From the NCBI RefSeq assembly GCF_040436345.1, contig NC_133223.1:17647113-17711112 (forward strand): 64,000 nt of DNA, given 5' to 3'. The stretch is from Pagrus major (lineage: Eukaryota; Chordata; Actinopteri; Spariformes; Sparidae). This document shows, in pieces, positions 1-13,868 of the stretch. A program made the position numbers and the translations under genes. How positions within the stretch are numbered: position 1 is the first letter of the stretch; each line of letters opens with the position of its first letter. The notes below the pieces were generated by a model. The model did not search any database and had not been told where the DNA came from. It saw only the letters and a program-made list of their open reading frames with translations.

Positions 1-3000
1 GATGTCAGATCCTGGACCGCTCATGTCTGCTGGTCGCTCTGTTACAGCTCTTCATGAGGCGTTTGGTGGGAACTCTTTTACTATTTTTTATAAGGAAGGT
101 TAAAAGATGTTATTTTTGTGAGTAAATACAGTTATGGCTTAAATGATGAGGCCGACTTATATCAACAATTCCCATGAAAAGATCCGCAATCCAACAATGA
201 ACTGATTCTACTAACACGTATTGCCCGTGTGGCCAAAGTCTCGTAAATCTTATTCCTCTGTGTCGTAGAGCACCATTGTTCAAAATCAATTTAAAGATAT
301 TGATTAGACACGTTCCTTCATTATATTGATCATGATCATTACCTGCAGCACATACACCATCATGCTGTCACTGTACAAGTGCAGTCATTCTAGTACACAC
401 TTGAACTGAGGATTGATTTCCCATTCTCAAAAGGTTTCATTTGAAACCAGCGTCAACCGACAAGCTGGGGGATTTTAGCAATCGTCAGAAAGTGTTCTTG
501 TCAACTCTGCGGCAGCGAGATGTTTGGACATTTTTCAGCCATCTTTAGGCTAGCTGTGAGGAATTAGAGATTTGGGATAAAGTTTTCCAAATTGGGCCCA
601 TCATCCACTGAAATCCTACATGGTTGTCACCTGAAGTGTTGATAATAATGATATTCTCTCCCTCAGCACTGTGAGGGGACCCTCGGCTCTCACTCAGTTT
701 CTAATAGAGGGACATATCACAGGAGCAGTCTGAGTATTTTGTTGCTGACTTTGGAACAATTTGCTAATTGCACTCATTTGTAAGCACATTGCAATATATC
801 CTCATAAGGGCATTGGAGCAGTATTTTTTAATCTAGTTAAGTGAACGTGCTTAAATGTTAAGCAGGCTAAAGTTAGTTTCATGTGGTAGTGTGCTTAGCT
901 CCTTGCCGTTGAAATGTCCAGCTTCGCCCGTCATGCCTGGTGCTTTTTTTTTTTCTTTTCTTTTTTTTAACCAGAAATTAGGCCAACCCTAACCCTCTCT
1001 GCTCCTGTCATTCCCTTGTTCTCGCCAGTGACAATGATATTAATGATAACACTAAATTCATTCTAAATTTATGTATCATGTTAATACATAGAAATTGAAT
1101 TTCCAGTGATATAGATCAGTATGTAAATTGTTATCATTTGTGTGGCTCTCCCCTGGGCCTTGGGCCAGGGTCATCTGTGCCCTATGACCCCCTGACAACG
1201 GGCCTGCATTAACATTTTCCGGCCGTGTTACCGGCATCAAAATTTTAAACAGAAAAATTATCTTTTCCCAACCACGTGGTTTTGTGCCTAAACTAAACCA
1301 GACTATAAGTACAGCATTGCCACGTCATAAAATGGAATATTGAAAGGTAAAATTTAAAAATAAAAGTTTCAACATCTGTGGTTTGCAGAAACGTGCAGTG
1401 GGTTGAGTATTGAGAGACAGACTGACACATTTGAGTTTGGTGTTATGATAAGATTTGTTGACAATAAGAAAAGTAAAGAATATCTCCAGCCTCATCTTTT
1501 CACTTCAATTATTCTTATTATGTTCGTTGCTCTTGCTTCTTTTCTCTTGCTCCAGTTAATCACCAAAGCTGCTGTCTGTCTCCTCCACTGGCATTTCACT
1601 CTCTTTGTTTTCATGACAGTACGTGCAAAAACTGTCTTGATGTTTGTCTCTGTTTCATTATTCATAAACATCGATTCACTGATGACAACAGTTGTGGGAT
1701 CGTCTTCTGATCTCAGCGTGAGGACAATTTACTTTTAAGTGATTTCAGAATGTGCTGTCGAAGGTGCCTCCTAAGGTGTCTCTCCGCAGAAATGTTGATT
1801 GACCTTTCGCTTCGACATGCTTACATGAGGGAATCTTCCTCACTAACTGCTGATCGGCGCAAAGCCGTATTGATTGTCAGACACTTTAGCCGGGATCTGA
1901 GGATTGATTTCATCTACAGAGGTGTCAACAGGAATACTTATTAATTGCAATAATTACCATATTTATATGCTTTAATCCGAAAGTTTTCACTGAAGGGTTT
2001 TATGATCATGTTTTAGAATAAATTCTCACTTCGTTCTCTGCATTTAAAAATGAAGCCGTGCTCTTTAAGAAGCCATAAAACATCATCAATGTGCTCTTGA
2101 CATTGACTTGCATTGTCGACACCCATGTCTGTCCCCCTCCCCCCTTGAGTCCCCCACCCCTCCCCCATCCGCTACGCCGCTCACTGACCAGTGTTACTTA
2201 TTGCTCCTGTATCATTGTAGGCACAGTTGTGCTGATTTATTGGCTCTGCAGCGATCTTGATCCCCCTCATTAGCTCCTTCATTACGCCGTCGATCATTTC
2301 ATGGTGGGCCATATTGTACACTGGGTTTTATTGAGCCGGCTCCGAGAACATTCTTAATGGTCGGTGGTTATCATGATGGATTCCTCTTTTTTTCTTACAT
2401 TTGAGCTTTTTTATTCACTTTGTTGTCAGAGCATAACAGTTTGAGCAGCAGAAGATTTTCTACCATTAACATTTTGTGATATTTCATTCTCTAAGTTGGG
2501 TTGATGTAAAACATTTTTTTTTTTTTTTTGATAAATTGGACGAAAAATTGAAAAAGATTTAGACTGTAAGATAATAACAATATTCAACTGTTAACCTCAT
2601 GCTTCATGAAACACACCATTTACAACGTGACACAGATTTGTCTCAATAAACTTTATAGTTGCTATTTTTGTTTACTAGTTTTTATGCTTCAATTTGTATC
2701 CCAAATGTAGTATTTCAGTTTTTCTCAGTTACTAATCTATATTGAGCAGCTATTTCCCCGCATGTGATCAATAAAGTTTATTATCATCTTAAAGCAACTA
2801 CAAGGAATTTTCATTAAGTTGATTCTGGCGACCCCTGTGGTCAAAAGCGGTATGACCACCACCACCTCAGGTTGAAACGATCCTGATCTGTCAAGCGTGC
2901 GTGCATTTGTTTTTGAAGTAAGTTAAAAAAAAAATTTTTTAAATTCGTTTTTTAAACACATGCAGGGTGCATAGCAAATAGGTAATGTATCTATTTGTGG

Positions 3001-3099
3001 TTGTGTTAAGATTAATAACAGTAATATAACAATGTTAAGCATCTTGTTTTTGCAATTTGTTTTATCAACTTTACCGTTAATACATCAAGTTTACTCTTC
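1..3099. other. Non-coding, no gene recognised
   Basis: AT-rich DNA with short homopolymer runs. All open frames are short and lack splice-flanked coding character. A stretch around 2210-2360 has higher complexity and several homeodomain-type TAAT/ATTA cores, so a conserved regulatory element is possible, but this cannot be shown without alignment. It is probably intron of the long chn1 transcript or upstream intergenic DNA. Confidence 0.5.
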
Positions 3100-3510
3100 C
3101 GGTATGCAAGATGTGAGGACCCAAATGCAGACACAGTGAGGCTGGCAGGTTGGAAACACAAAGCGAGCTTTTTACAAAGCTGGTGTCCAAAAAAAAAAAG
3201 AAAAGAAAGACAAACTAATTGCTGGCAATAAATGGCTGGCGACAAAAAGGCAACAAAAGAGAATCCAAGACAATACCAGGAATGCATAAACAAAGACACA
3301 AACCAGAAAGTGGCTGGGAACAAAAACAAAAATACAGGCAACAGGACCAGGGAACAGATGAGAAACACAGGACTGACGTGAGGACAAAAACAGATGAACT
3401 GACAAAGAGAGAGGGAAAGACAGACTTAAATACACAAAGGAGGGAAGACTAATGAGAGACAGGTGAAACTAATAGGGCAATCAAAAAAGGCAGGAAGAAA
3501 CAACAAAAGG
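3100..3510. repeat. Purine-rich interspersed repeat relic
   Basis: About 400 bases with strongly skewed composition on the + strand (long A/G/C runs almost free of T), starting with a GAGGACCCAAATGCAGACA motif that I associate with dispersed teleost repeats. Open frames on both strands here are low-complexity translations, not genes. The class is not determined. Confidence 0.35.
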
Positions 3511-5426
3511 AAGTAAAACACTGCACAGGTAATCCTATAGCTTACAGAGTCGATTGCTTGGTAACAGTCATTTTGTTGAGCTAAAGCTAAAGCTATCAGT
3601 GTGATGTGTTCATAATAATAAGCCAACAGCATGATATAGCTCGGTAGCAAGGCCGACTCTAAATGTTGTGTTATATGCCAGTTGTTCTGCTGCTGTCTGA
3701 CAATACAGAAGTATTTGCTGCTGTACCACCAGACTACAGAGCAGCTTTTTACCACACTACATCAGGAGGTGTGTAATAAATCCTGCTAAATATTCATTCA
3801 ACTAATTATTTGGGCATCATATGGAGTAGGGGGAGGTTTTAGTTTCTAATTTGATGTGATGCACAAAGTAAGCAGCTTTAACAACATCTGCACATAACCC
3901 TGCTGCTGCTGCTGCTCAACTCAAGGTTAAACACTGTTTTGCTCTCTGTTTTGCATGTGAAATTCATTAACTTCTAAATGATGCTTGGCTCCATTTTCTC
4001 TAAATGTGTGAAGCGGCTGTCTGAGGTTTGACTCACCGTTATCTGAAATGACCTTGCAGAATATGGATGAGAATGTAAGAAATACAGTATGCAAAGCGCC
4101 CATTTTCTACTGTCACTCTGAATTAAATCAATCAAGACACTCCGTGCTGTTCTATTTTCCCCTGAATTGTATTTTATGATGTCGATGAATCTTTTTCTTT
4201 CCATCAATGACCATAATGAGTCAGATGAACAGGCATCTATCTCCGTCCCTGAGTCTCTGATTGTGCTACTGCATTTTTATATTCATCATGAGCCATAAAA
4301 AATGAGCCAAGTCCATTTTTGTCACAACAGCTGTATCTTCCAATTTCTACAGCACTAACTCAAGGCAGTCACCCTTTAATGGGATTTCCATAAATCTACT
4401 AAATGGGTTTAAAAACAGCCTCACCCTGATGTGGATTTCAGAAATCCTTATGTGGACTTTGAAAATGTGTTCAAGATGCACACAATTTGACAGAATTAGT
4501 TCTGTCTGAGCGAGACTCAGCCCCGGCAGTTAAGTCGGGGCTGAGCTTGATGAAGTTAATGGGATTACAGAAGACGCTGCTAACCCACAATTTAACTATC
4601 CGATGTTTAAGAGCAGCGCCGAGCTAATGAGGGCATCTTCTCATCACACATGAAGGAGAGCGGGATTATTCTGGTTTATCAGATGACACCAGGGACTGTG
4701 AGGTCACCGCTTTTATTGGCGGTATTAAAGTCTGTCTTATGATTCTCATGCTCATAAACTGTGTTAGAGAGGTGTAACGAGGACCGTGTCTGTCTGACGG
4801 GTCTACAGAGACAAAGTAAACTGCTCAGCTCTGCTGTCCCAGCTGCTGTGGCTCCAAACAGAGCTGAGAGAGAGGCACTCAGGATGTTTTGTCTTCAGTT
4901 TTCATTGAATGAGCATCCACTGATTGAATCTGATGATATTTAATATTTTTCTCATTTTCAGCAAATCCCATGAAAGACCGAAGCCAACAACTTGAACTCA
5001 CTTAGTTTTCTCTGTGTCGCTAAAGTCTAATATAGCTCATTTCATCCATAGAGCTCCACTGTTGTCCAACAACAATAAAACATGTAAATGAAGCACAACC
5101 TTCCTTCACTGAACACACATACTAGTTGTATCATTGCCAGACACAGCATCCTGCTGCTGTAAATAATCACAAAAGCACCAAATATGTATTAAAGGATAAT
5201 TTCACCCAATTTTGAAAATTCACTCATCACTCAGCCATCAGTGTGCACCACACCTGAAGTGGGTGCACAAGCTCACCTGTTACAAGGGTGTAAATAAATA
5301 ACTTATTCTTTAATCTGCAGCTGAAAACAGAATGGATATTACAGAGACAGGAAGTGAGAAAATACTGAAAGATGACTCATACATGGTTGTTAGTGTTGGT
5401 CTATCCTTTAAAATTAATGTACTAAT
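3511..5426. other. Non-coding, no gene recognised
   Basis: No exon-like frame with splice signals. It contains the perfect hairpin at 4516-4545 and a relatively complex block at about 4500-4740 that could be a conserved non-coding element. A short CTG run lies near 3900. Confidence 0.45.
4516..4545. repeat. Perfect 10-bp inverted repeat (GC-rich hairpin)
   Basis: The arm CTCAGCCCCG at 4516-4525 is the exact reverse complement of CGGGGCTGAG at 4536-4545, with a 10-base spacer. The arms are far more GC-rich than the surrounding DNA. Function is unknown. Confidence 0.8.
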
Positions 5427-6540
5427 GTCCAAAATCACTTACTACCAACTATATAGTGGATTATATAGTAACTTTGCCATTTTGTAGTGTCGTCCGAATG
5501 TATAGTGGGAATAATTATACTACTACTACTATACTAAGTCAACTCAAAGTATCCCACAATGCATTGTGAAAAGTAGTGTGCCACCAAAGGTCACTAACCA
5601 AGCGTTACATACCATCACGAACATGATGAACGACTGCGTGATTTCGGACACAACCTCAGTCTTAGGAATGCAGGAATTCCCATTGTTTGAACATTAACAC
5701 ACAAACTGAAGCCTAGACAGACGTAAATCACTCTTGATGAGTGACAGTGATAAACATCAGTAGCTAGACTCTCTCTCTTTCTCTGTACCTGGATAATACC
5801 TGCCAGTGCTGAAGGGCTCAGTGATTGAGCACCTTTCTCCTCCTCAGCTTCAGACCACCACTGCAAAACCTCATCACATTCTGTATTGTGATTAAATATC
5901 AGATGCTCAAAACATTTGTGATGTTGCCACAGTACCTGACGGGCGGAAGGAGGAATGGTTCCTATCAACTGGGTATTATCTACACTAGATCAAGATGGTG
6001 ACAGCCTAGTTACTTTTTCTGCTGTGTCCCTGTTGATAATACACATTTACCCCAAATTACTTCAAACGCTGATCTTTTAATTTCAAAATCAACCCAAGAA
6101 AAGACAAGCTTGGGATTGGAAATATCTGTGTTTCCGTATCGATCTGCACACCACTACCTGTCATCACATAAGTCTTTGATCCTGTTCAAAAGCCTTGTTT
6201 ACTCACTGATGCCTCCTTACAGACACTCAATAGTTTACAATACAGTCGATGGTAAAGTGAGATTTGAACTCTTATTTTCTTATCTTTAATATGAGACACA
6301 TTGCATTGTGGGATTGTTAGCAGCAAGTGGTGTACAAGCTTTTTATTTGTTTCATTGTGGGAATATTTGAGGGCACTATACTGCATATAGTGTGTACACT
6401 GCACACATAGAAATCTGCCGCTCCAATAAAATATACATTATTTAGTGATCTACGTATATACTGAAGATGAAGTGATTTCATACAGCCATTGTAAATAATG
6501 GATTTTTTCACAGCAGACATTTGGACTTGTCACTATAGGA
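5427..6540. repeat. Probable degenerate inverted-repeat transposon
   Basis: Two blocks resemble each other in inverted orientation. One, near 5430-5580, has tatatagtg motifs and CCCACAATGCATTGTG. The other, near 6290-6530, has CATTGCATTGTGGGA and actatactgcatatagtg motifs. The pattern fits a non-autonomous DNA transposon of about 1.1 kb. The boundaries are approximate. Confidence 0.35.
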
Positions 6541-6785
6541 AGGTGTTCCTAATAACACCAACAGTGGCTCCATTTATTCAAGTGCCGCTGTGTCAGCAGG
6601 TACAATAGTCATTATCAAGGTGCAATTAATTACACCTGTGGTTTTTACTGCAATGACATGTCAAAATGTCGACTTTAACAGGAAAGCTCTGAGGTGATTT
6701 AAAAGAAATCATGAAAAGCACTCGCGTTGCTATTGTTTTTTTTCAGATTCTTGTTTTTTATTTATATATATAAACATGTATGGTC

Positions 6786-7041
6786 TTAAAGGGGCATTGT
6801 GTAGTTTTGGAGAGGAAATTAATAAGGTAAAAATCAAAACTAAGAAGTATTTATTTGTCCATAACTGAATAAACAAGCTGTTCTCAGACGAAAATAAGGT
6901 CCCTATGACTCTGTTTGAAGCTAGAAAGGTGGCAGGGTCCAGGTCCAGGTTTATTTAGTTTGTTTAGCCATAAAAATAGATCAATGAAGATCGTTCTCTT
7001 CTGATTAAAATGTATTCCCCAAAACTACACAGTGCACTTTT
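6786..7041. repeat. MITE family A, copy 1
   Basis: Starts TTAAAGGGGCATTGTGTAG and ends with the inverted form CTACACAGTGCACTTTT. The interior shares long segments (for example ATAACTGAATAAACAAGC, then GGTGGCAGGGTC) with copies at 27221-27543, 45483-45823 and the split copy 52421-53399. The terminal inverted repeats, the small size and the lack of coding capacity indicate a non-autonomous DNA transposon. Confidence 0.75.
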
Positions 7042-10000
7042 CAACAGATCTGGTTGACATTATTTTGGACAAGGGGAATGTAGAGATTGTCTTTATTGAT
7101 TCACTGTCATGATATTGTCATGCTGATGAGAGCGACTGTGTCTGTTGTCTGGGCTTGACTAATTAGATCATCCAGTGTAAAGAGGAATGAGAGCTTGTTA
7201 TCCACAGACATTAACAGGTAATCATGCACCATTTGCATCTGTTTACAAACATTTTACATTCAAAGTAACCTTCAAGAAAGACACAGTTTATAGGTGATTA
7301 CTGAACATGTCTTTGTAGATGCTGGCAGTCGCAGAAACCCAAAATGTGCACATATATGACCATCCAGTAGCTCGCAGACCTGTACATGACTGGGTCTTTT
7401 GTTTTAAATGACATTAAGACATTCGGATTACATCTCTAAAAAATGTAACAAATAAATCTGTTTGTTAGATTAAGCATGATCCATCTTGTTCCTTATTCTT
7501 ACTCCTTTCCCTTCTTCTATTTTCATTTCATTTTCATTTCTTTCACATAAATATTTCATGTTGAATGGGATGTAAATTTTGAATATCTGATCTAGTGTCC
7601 CTCTGTGTGGCACATGCAGAGCACGTTACAATTCTTGGCACAAAGCAAAAGATTAAAATTTGAACAAAGCAAAATGTCTGGCACATTGAACATATTTTTT
7701 CTTTAACAAGCTCAGATTCTTGAGGTTTTCAGACATGTTTTTGTCCTGAAATCATGATCGATAGTTTGGATTTTTAATTTGCTCTATAATATCTTTCATC
7801 CACAGCAGACAGCGGTGAGGATTGTCGTGTTGTGATGATTGTTGCCACTGATTAGCAGACTTGCAGCTGCTTGCTTTCACTCCAGCGAATGAATTAATCA
7901 ACAACAAAGACAAGCTAATCACTGTTTTAACATTCGCCCATTAAATGAAGTGACGGCTAATTACTGTTTGTGCTTTAAGACGGGCTTTCAGGATTTTTAA
8001 AATTGCTTTGAAGTCAGATATCGTCTCTGATTGATTTCTAAAAAAAAAACTGTGATTCTAACCTCACACTGATGTTAGCATCTTTTTTATGTTTATGTGC
8101 ACAGACTTTATTTCATCTATGTGTGTGATACAAGCTTTTATACAACAAAATTATACCATAAGTACTTTAGTTTGTCCAAGTTTAGATATATTTGTCTCGA
8201 AGATTTATGGAGGTGAATGGAAATGTATGTGAGCATTCACAGCATCAAAGAATTATGTTATGTTTTTCTTTCCAGATAAAGTGACCCAGTTACTCTGTAA
8301 CAGCTGTTCACTCCTAAGAAACAAGATATTCAAGAATTAACTTTCACCTCAATTTTGCAACATCTACAAATTCCTGAGAATTGGGAAGTCCATGTAATAC
8401 AAGAGTAATACCAGAAAACCTACCTCGTGAAACACGTACTGTAGTGAGATTGTTTTGTAAGCTGTGTTTCCAAGGTCAAACATAAGCTTCTCTTCTCTTC
8501 TGAGCTACAAATAATAAATGACAGATTTTTCAAGATGTCTTTTTAAAGTGACTGTTAGAGGTAAGAGAGAAAATTATTATTTGTTTTGTTTGGTAATTTG
8601 GGCGAACCTTTAACCTGGTATAAATAACATAGGAGTTTTGTTTAAGGCAAAACAGTTCAGGTGAACAAATTAAAGAATTAAAATAGTAGATGTCACCAGG
8701 AAACAGTTGATTACTTATATGATGACATTTTATGTTTAAATATGAAAATGAGGTGTAATATAATGAAATATGCCAATATGCAAACATTTCCAAAGAGAGG
8801 TCTGAACTAAAATAAACACCTAAATGCTAATGATACTTTTTAATTTTTATTTCCACTAGTCTGAAAGAAGACATTGACCAGTCTTGAATATTCATTGTTA
8901 AAGGTTTATTTCACCCAAATTACATTTCCTTTTTCCATTTCAAGTAGTTTTGATTAAAAATATCTTCTAAAAATTAATAATATAACTAAAAATAGTGTAT
9001 TTTAATAGATTATGCAGACAATGTAACCTGAAATGAAACATTACTATCATTTTTTAAATATAATCTTCAACCCCTGAGCACCACAATAGATATCCTATCC
9101 ATCTCCTTCATAATTGATGTGGAGGCAGAAATCATCGAGTGATATCTCTGAACAAATCAAGAAAAAATTCTCCACCGGAGGCAAATGAGAAAATATGTTT
9201 TTCAGATGTTCGTAAAATGACCTTTTAAACAAATCTAAAACATGTTTAACTCATTAGACGATCCGATGGTCACCAGCTGATAGTTTAACCAGTAACATTT
9301 TTTGCAGTAACTTTTTATTTTTGAGCATTCAACAATCACATTTTTAGTCAGTAAATAACCAAAAAAAAAAAACAACAACAACAACAACAACAAAAACCTC
9401 GATATTGTGATTTTTTGAACACAATGTGTTACCATTTATAGTATCACTGTTAGCAACTGCTCCTGTTGTCCTGACACACACTGGACTGTCCTTGTGTAAA
9501 CCTGCAGCTCTGGTACACGTAAGCCGTGACAGATATTGATCGCTCCATGTGCTGATATTTTCACCTTTTTATTACATTTATGTCTCACTGCAAACAAACT
9601 TAATGCCTTCCATAGTGGGTCAAATCTAAAATTGCAGCTTTCCACAATCCCCTGGTCAGGAAAGCAATAATGGGGAATTAGGGCGACTTTATCCTCAACC
9701 ACTCTGTCCACCTCATAAGCCAGGTAAAGACTGAATGTTCAGTCAACTGTGCATTTTATGCCACAGCTCTCCTCGACATAACATGTTAGAGTACAGCCTG
9801 AACAGTACACTCAACAGGAAAAGGTTTCAAAGTTTTTATCTTTGTTTTTGCATTCATAACATCTTCTTCATCTACTGCATTCCTGATCCATTACTTTCAA
9901 TTAAACACTGGAGCTCTCTCAATGACAGCTGATTGGTAAATGATCAGAGAGCGATCAGTGACAGTCTGTTGTGTTTGTCATGAGGAGGGGGCTGAGCAAT

Positions 10001-10182
10001 CAGAGAGAGGAGGCCCCGATAATCAAAATGAAAAATGGTTTCCACATCACTGCTCTTGAATTCAATGCTCGAGTCGATAGCTATTTACATGTCACATCCA
10101 CCATGCTTTCATTCCCAACTCGACACTATGGTGCCTTTGGTCAGTGGCCGTAAGCCTCAAACTATAATGCCATAGGAATCTC

Positions 10183-10215
<33 letters not shown>

Positions 10216-13200
10216 CTTATATCTTTCATACAGTCAAACAACAAAGCACCAATAATAGATCATGTAAGATTAAAGGTCATATTGATTCTATGTAGACAAA
10301 TCAGAGCTCGTGGAAATGTTCAGAATACATTTTCCCTAAAAACATTATCATGATTGTGAGTTAATAGCTTATGACGGTTTGTTCCAGCTTCTAACAAGGT
10401 TTGTCAATAGTATATAACGCCGTTGGTATCACCTGATATCTGTGTTTCATCACAGATCAACAGTCTCTGTAGTTGCCAGTTTGTGGAAACAAAAGTAAAA
10501 ATGGTTGAGTTCCACAATATGCACCCAACATACTGTACTGCCCTAACGTTACATAGCTAGAATTAGCAACATTAACATTAACTAGCATTAGCAACATTAA
10601 TGTTAGCTAGCGTAAGCAACATTTACTTGAGCTAGCTGGCTTTTGTAACGTCAAAGTTTGCTAGCTAGTGTTAGCAAGGTAGCGTTAGCACATGATACAA
10701 ACGTTTAGAAAAGTGCTTTTATTTGCCGTTTGCTGTACAACTGGACATGCATTGTATTAACTATGGTGTTTGTGTCTTCATCTGTGAACTGGGGCTGCTT
10801 CAGGAATGTACAGTTCAGTGAGGTCACTACAGAAGAGCTCTTAAAGTATATAAGTAAAGTTATTCTTTTTTTATTTTTGTAATTTATATAACAATAGCCA
10901 CAGGGTAACCATTTATCCATCTGAGAAAGTTATTGCACAATCGTTTTGATGTTACAGATAGCTGGGTTCAGGACCTTTGCTTATTTATGGTCAACGTTAA
11001 CTCTGATCCATCATGAGTTTGAGCGCACGTTGTTTACTCATCCGATGATACAAAGGATGTTAAATGATCCCTGATTCTCATGCCTCTGGAGGAGCATGCA
11101 GCTCTCTGAGAGCCGACAACCAGCCAGAGGCGAGCAAGGCAGCGTGTCGACAATGAGTGAGATTGTCCTTGCTTAACGGCGCAGGAAGAGATTACGTACA
11201 AACTGACAATCTCACATCGCTTTGAAATACATCCAGAGAATGGAGAACAGTTCTGGGCGTTCTTCGCTGCTGAATTACCTCGGCAGCAAACTTCCCCTTT
11301 CTTCTCCGCTGTGTGTGTTATGTATTCTCACAGTGCAGGGGACTCATAAATGAGGTTGGATAATAGGGTTAGTGGTGGGGGGGTTCTACCTCGGTGCTTG
11401 TAAACAAAGAGCAACTCTGTTGTCAAATCTTGGCAGATTACAGTCATTAGCCTGCTGCTTGTGTAATGTCTTATCCCAGATATTATGTAAGGTGAGGGTA
11501 CTTTTGTGTGGACTAAAATGTCCAGACACAACAATACTTACGAAAATACCCCAGCTCAAATGTTTATTTCTGTTTCTCTGTCTCTTTCTGTCTGACAGAT
11601 ACATTCCTGTCTTTGATATGCTAACCAGCAAGCTGCAGGGGGAGAGTTTCATCCACACACACCAGTTTAACAGATGTCCACCAGTCGCTCTCTTCTGGGT
11701 AATGTTGAATGATTTGATATTCATGGGCTGCTGATTTGAAAACTGCCTCAAGCCAAATACATTAGATTGGACAGACAGAAATACATTCATTTCTGACTGC
11801 TGGTTTGCTGTTTATGCAACAATCAGTGCCAGTCATTCTGCCTTTACCAGCTGCCATGAAACCACAATACTGCAATAAGAAGAAATACAGATGACTGATA
11901 CAGGTGCCTCTGTTAAACTAAATAAGTTTTCATTAAGGATAATTCAAGGTTATTACAAATTGGGTCTTACTTTAATGCATATACGTTCATGCCATTGTTT
12001 TAATTGGTCATGAAAACATTGTGCACTCAAAGTTTTGTTGAAAACATTGTTGAAATGCCCTACAATTAATTGTGTACAATTAAAAGTCCCAACCCAATCC
12101 CCAGTGTAATGTTGGCATTGTACATTTCTGCAAACCACAGATATGTTGAAACCTAACATTTCATTATTATTCAGCTTAAAATTGTATGTTGCTGTGCTTA
12201 AGGTCTGATTAGGTTTAGGCACAAAAACCCCTCGGTTACGTTGAGGAAAAGATTATTTTCTGGCTTCAAATGCCAGATTTTGTTGCTACGAAGTCGGCTG
12301 CACAATGTTCCAAATGTCACTGCTACGTCGTACTGGCAACAAAATACTTGGTTAGGTTTAGGATAACATGGTTTAGGTTGAAATAGATCCTTTTACAACG
12401 TTAAACATGTTTGAAAGGATAACTTCTCCCATGTGTGTATTTTTCAGGCCTTTTTCCGGTAAGTTATAATACCACAAAAACTGGATTTGTCAGTTTCAAG
12501 ATGGCCTTGGAGCAACATTAATTATGATGTTCCAGTAACAATACACAACAATATCAGATCGTGTGTACAAGTTTAATGAATCTGTGGTTTCCAGTACACT
12601 GCCAACATTTTACTCTGCCGACTGGGTTGAAAGTCCAATGAGGCAAGAAACACAATCAGACAGGTTTTTTTCAACAGTTAAGCTGGATAATCCTTTATTT
12701 GGCGGTTAAACCAGAATTGAGTGCACACATATTATCAATAATAATCCTTCATTGTGCAGAAAACTGTGTGTGTGCAAAACTACGGCACATGCGGTCGGTC
12801 GAAGTTTGACCAGCAGGCAGGAGCGAGATTGACCTTGGGGCTGATTGTCTAACTGCTTGTTTTTGCTGCCGTGCCTTAGTAATGTCCAAACTCGGATAAG
12901 TAAGTGAGTACAGCGTAATTATTACAGATAAAAACAATGGTCCAAATATTGAATTTCGAATAATGAAAATAAGATCAAAGCTGTGATAAACTTTAATAGT
13001 ATTGTAATTGGAAGTATTACAAAGTATTGCATTGAAAGCTGATCTTGAATTGAGGCACAGAACCATTCTGACAGTCTGTGAAAAGACACATACTGCTTTG
13101 AAAAGGATTTGCTATAAAAATCCTTAAATTAATTGATTTTCGCAACTTTTTCTGTCTGTGCTCATGTGAAAAGTGTGATAGCGAGAAACTGACAAATGAT

Positions 13201-13523
13201 CACGCAAAGGATCGCACATACAGCCTTCGTTTGAGAGTTAAATATAGTCAAGAAAGGTGACTGTTGTGAGCTCAATCTGCTCGATCTATGTGTGAACACA
13301 GCACAGTGAAGCTGTCTGCATCTCAAGGGCATTCAACTGAACAGCAGAAGCAGTTCAGCAGCACCGAGTTCAGCAGTAAACAGTAAATTTATCCAAACGA
13401 GTTTACGATCTCCCGACCTTTCCTCAGCTGTCACAAGCAACTATTTAAGTGCTGAGCGAAATGTCTCATCAAGTATTGGATGCATTGACATTTTGTACGG
13501 ACATTCATGTTCCCCTCACAATT
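7042..13523. other. Non-coding, no gene recognised
   Basis: No supported exon. An AT-rich block at about 7800-8030 has many TAAT/ATTA cores and might be regulatory. An (AAC)n run lies near 9371-9392 and an (AAT)n run at 10183-10214. A GCTAGC/TTAGC-rich stretch at about 10550-10690 is internally repetitive. A block at about 12200-12420, with GGTTTAGG motifs, resembles a dispersed fish repeat. The longer open frames, such as 11386-11790 on the minus strand, show no family signature. Confidence 0.45.
10183..10214. repeat. (AAT)n microsatellite
   Basis: About ten uninterrupted AAT units in non-coding DNA. Confidence 0.95.
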
Positions 13524-13868
13524 AATATTAAAGGTGCAATATGTAACAATTGGCCACCTCTCGAATTTACTCACCAACGACAAGACAAGGGGCAGCATAT
13601 CTCTAGAGTAACTGCTTACTGCTGCTAACTACAGCTAACGTTAGCTAGTTAGCTCAGTAAGCAGTGCAGGTAGTGGCCCAGACTGGGAGCTCGGAGTGGT
13701 ATTATGCGAAAGAACTGGCCAGGACTAGCTTGTTAGCATGCTAACTTCAAACCATAGATGTCTTTAATATAACGTGAAAGCTCTTATTTCCTCACATTCT
13801 GTTGGTAAGTTTAGTGATTTTTTTTCATGTTTTTAACAACGATTCTTACATTTTGCAACCTTAATATT
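13524..13868. repeat. MITE family B, copy 1
   Basis: The ends are inverted copies: AATATTAAAGGTGCAATATG on the left, and CATTTTGCAACCTTAATATT on the right. The interior (TTAGCTAGTTAGCTCAGT, then GACTGGGAGCTC, then CTTCCTCACATTCT-type sequence) is shared with 35648-35961 and, for its right part, with 52224-52297. Confidence 0.7.

Noticed and set aside
10546..10690. GCTAGC/TTAGCAACATT-rich stretch as a possible binding-site array
   Set aside because: It resembles the interior of local repeats and the TTAGC-rich parts of family B; more likely repeat debris than regulation.
11601..11760. Possible exon in the upstream region (frame reading RYIPVFDMLTSK)
   Set aside because: Flanks do not give an acceptor-donor pair in phase with chimaerin, and the sequence matches no part of the SH2 or linker region.
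11386..11790. 134-residue minus-strand open frame
   Set aside because: No recognisable family; the opposite strand has a similarly long frame at 11372-11734, so this is a shadow effect.
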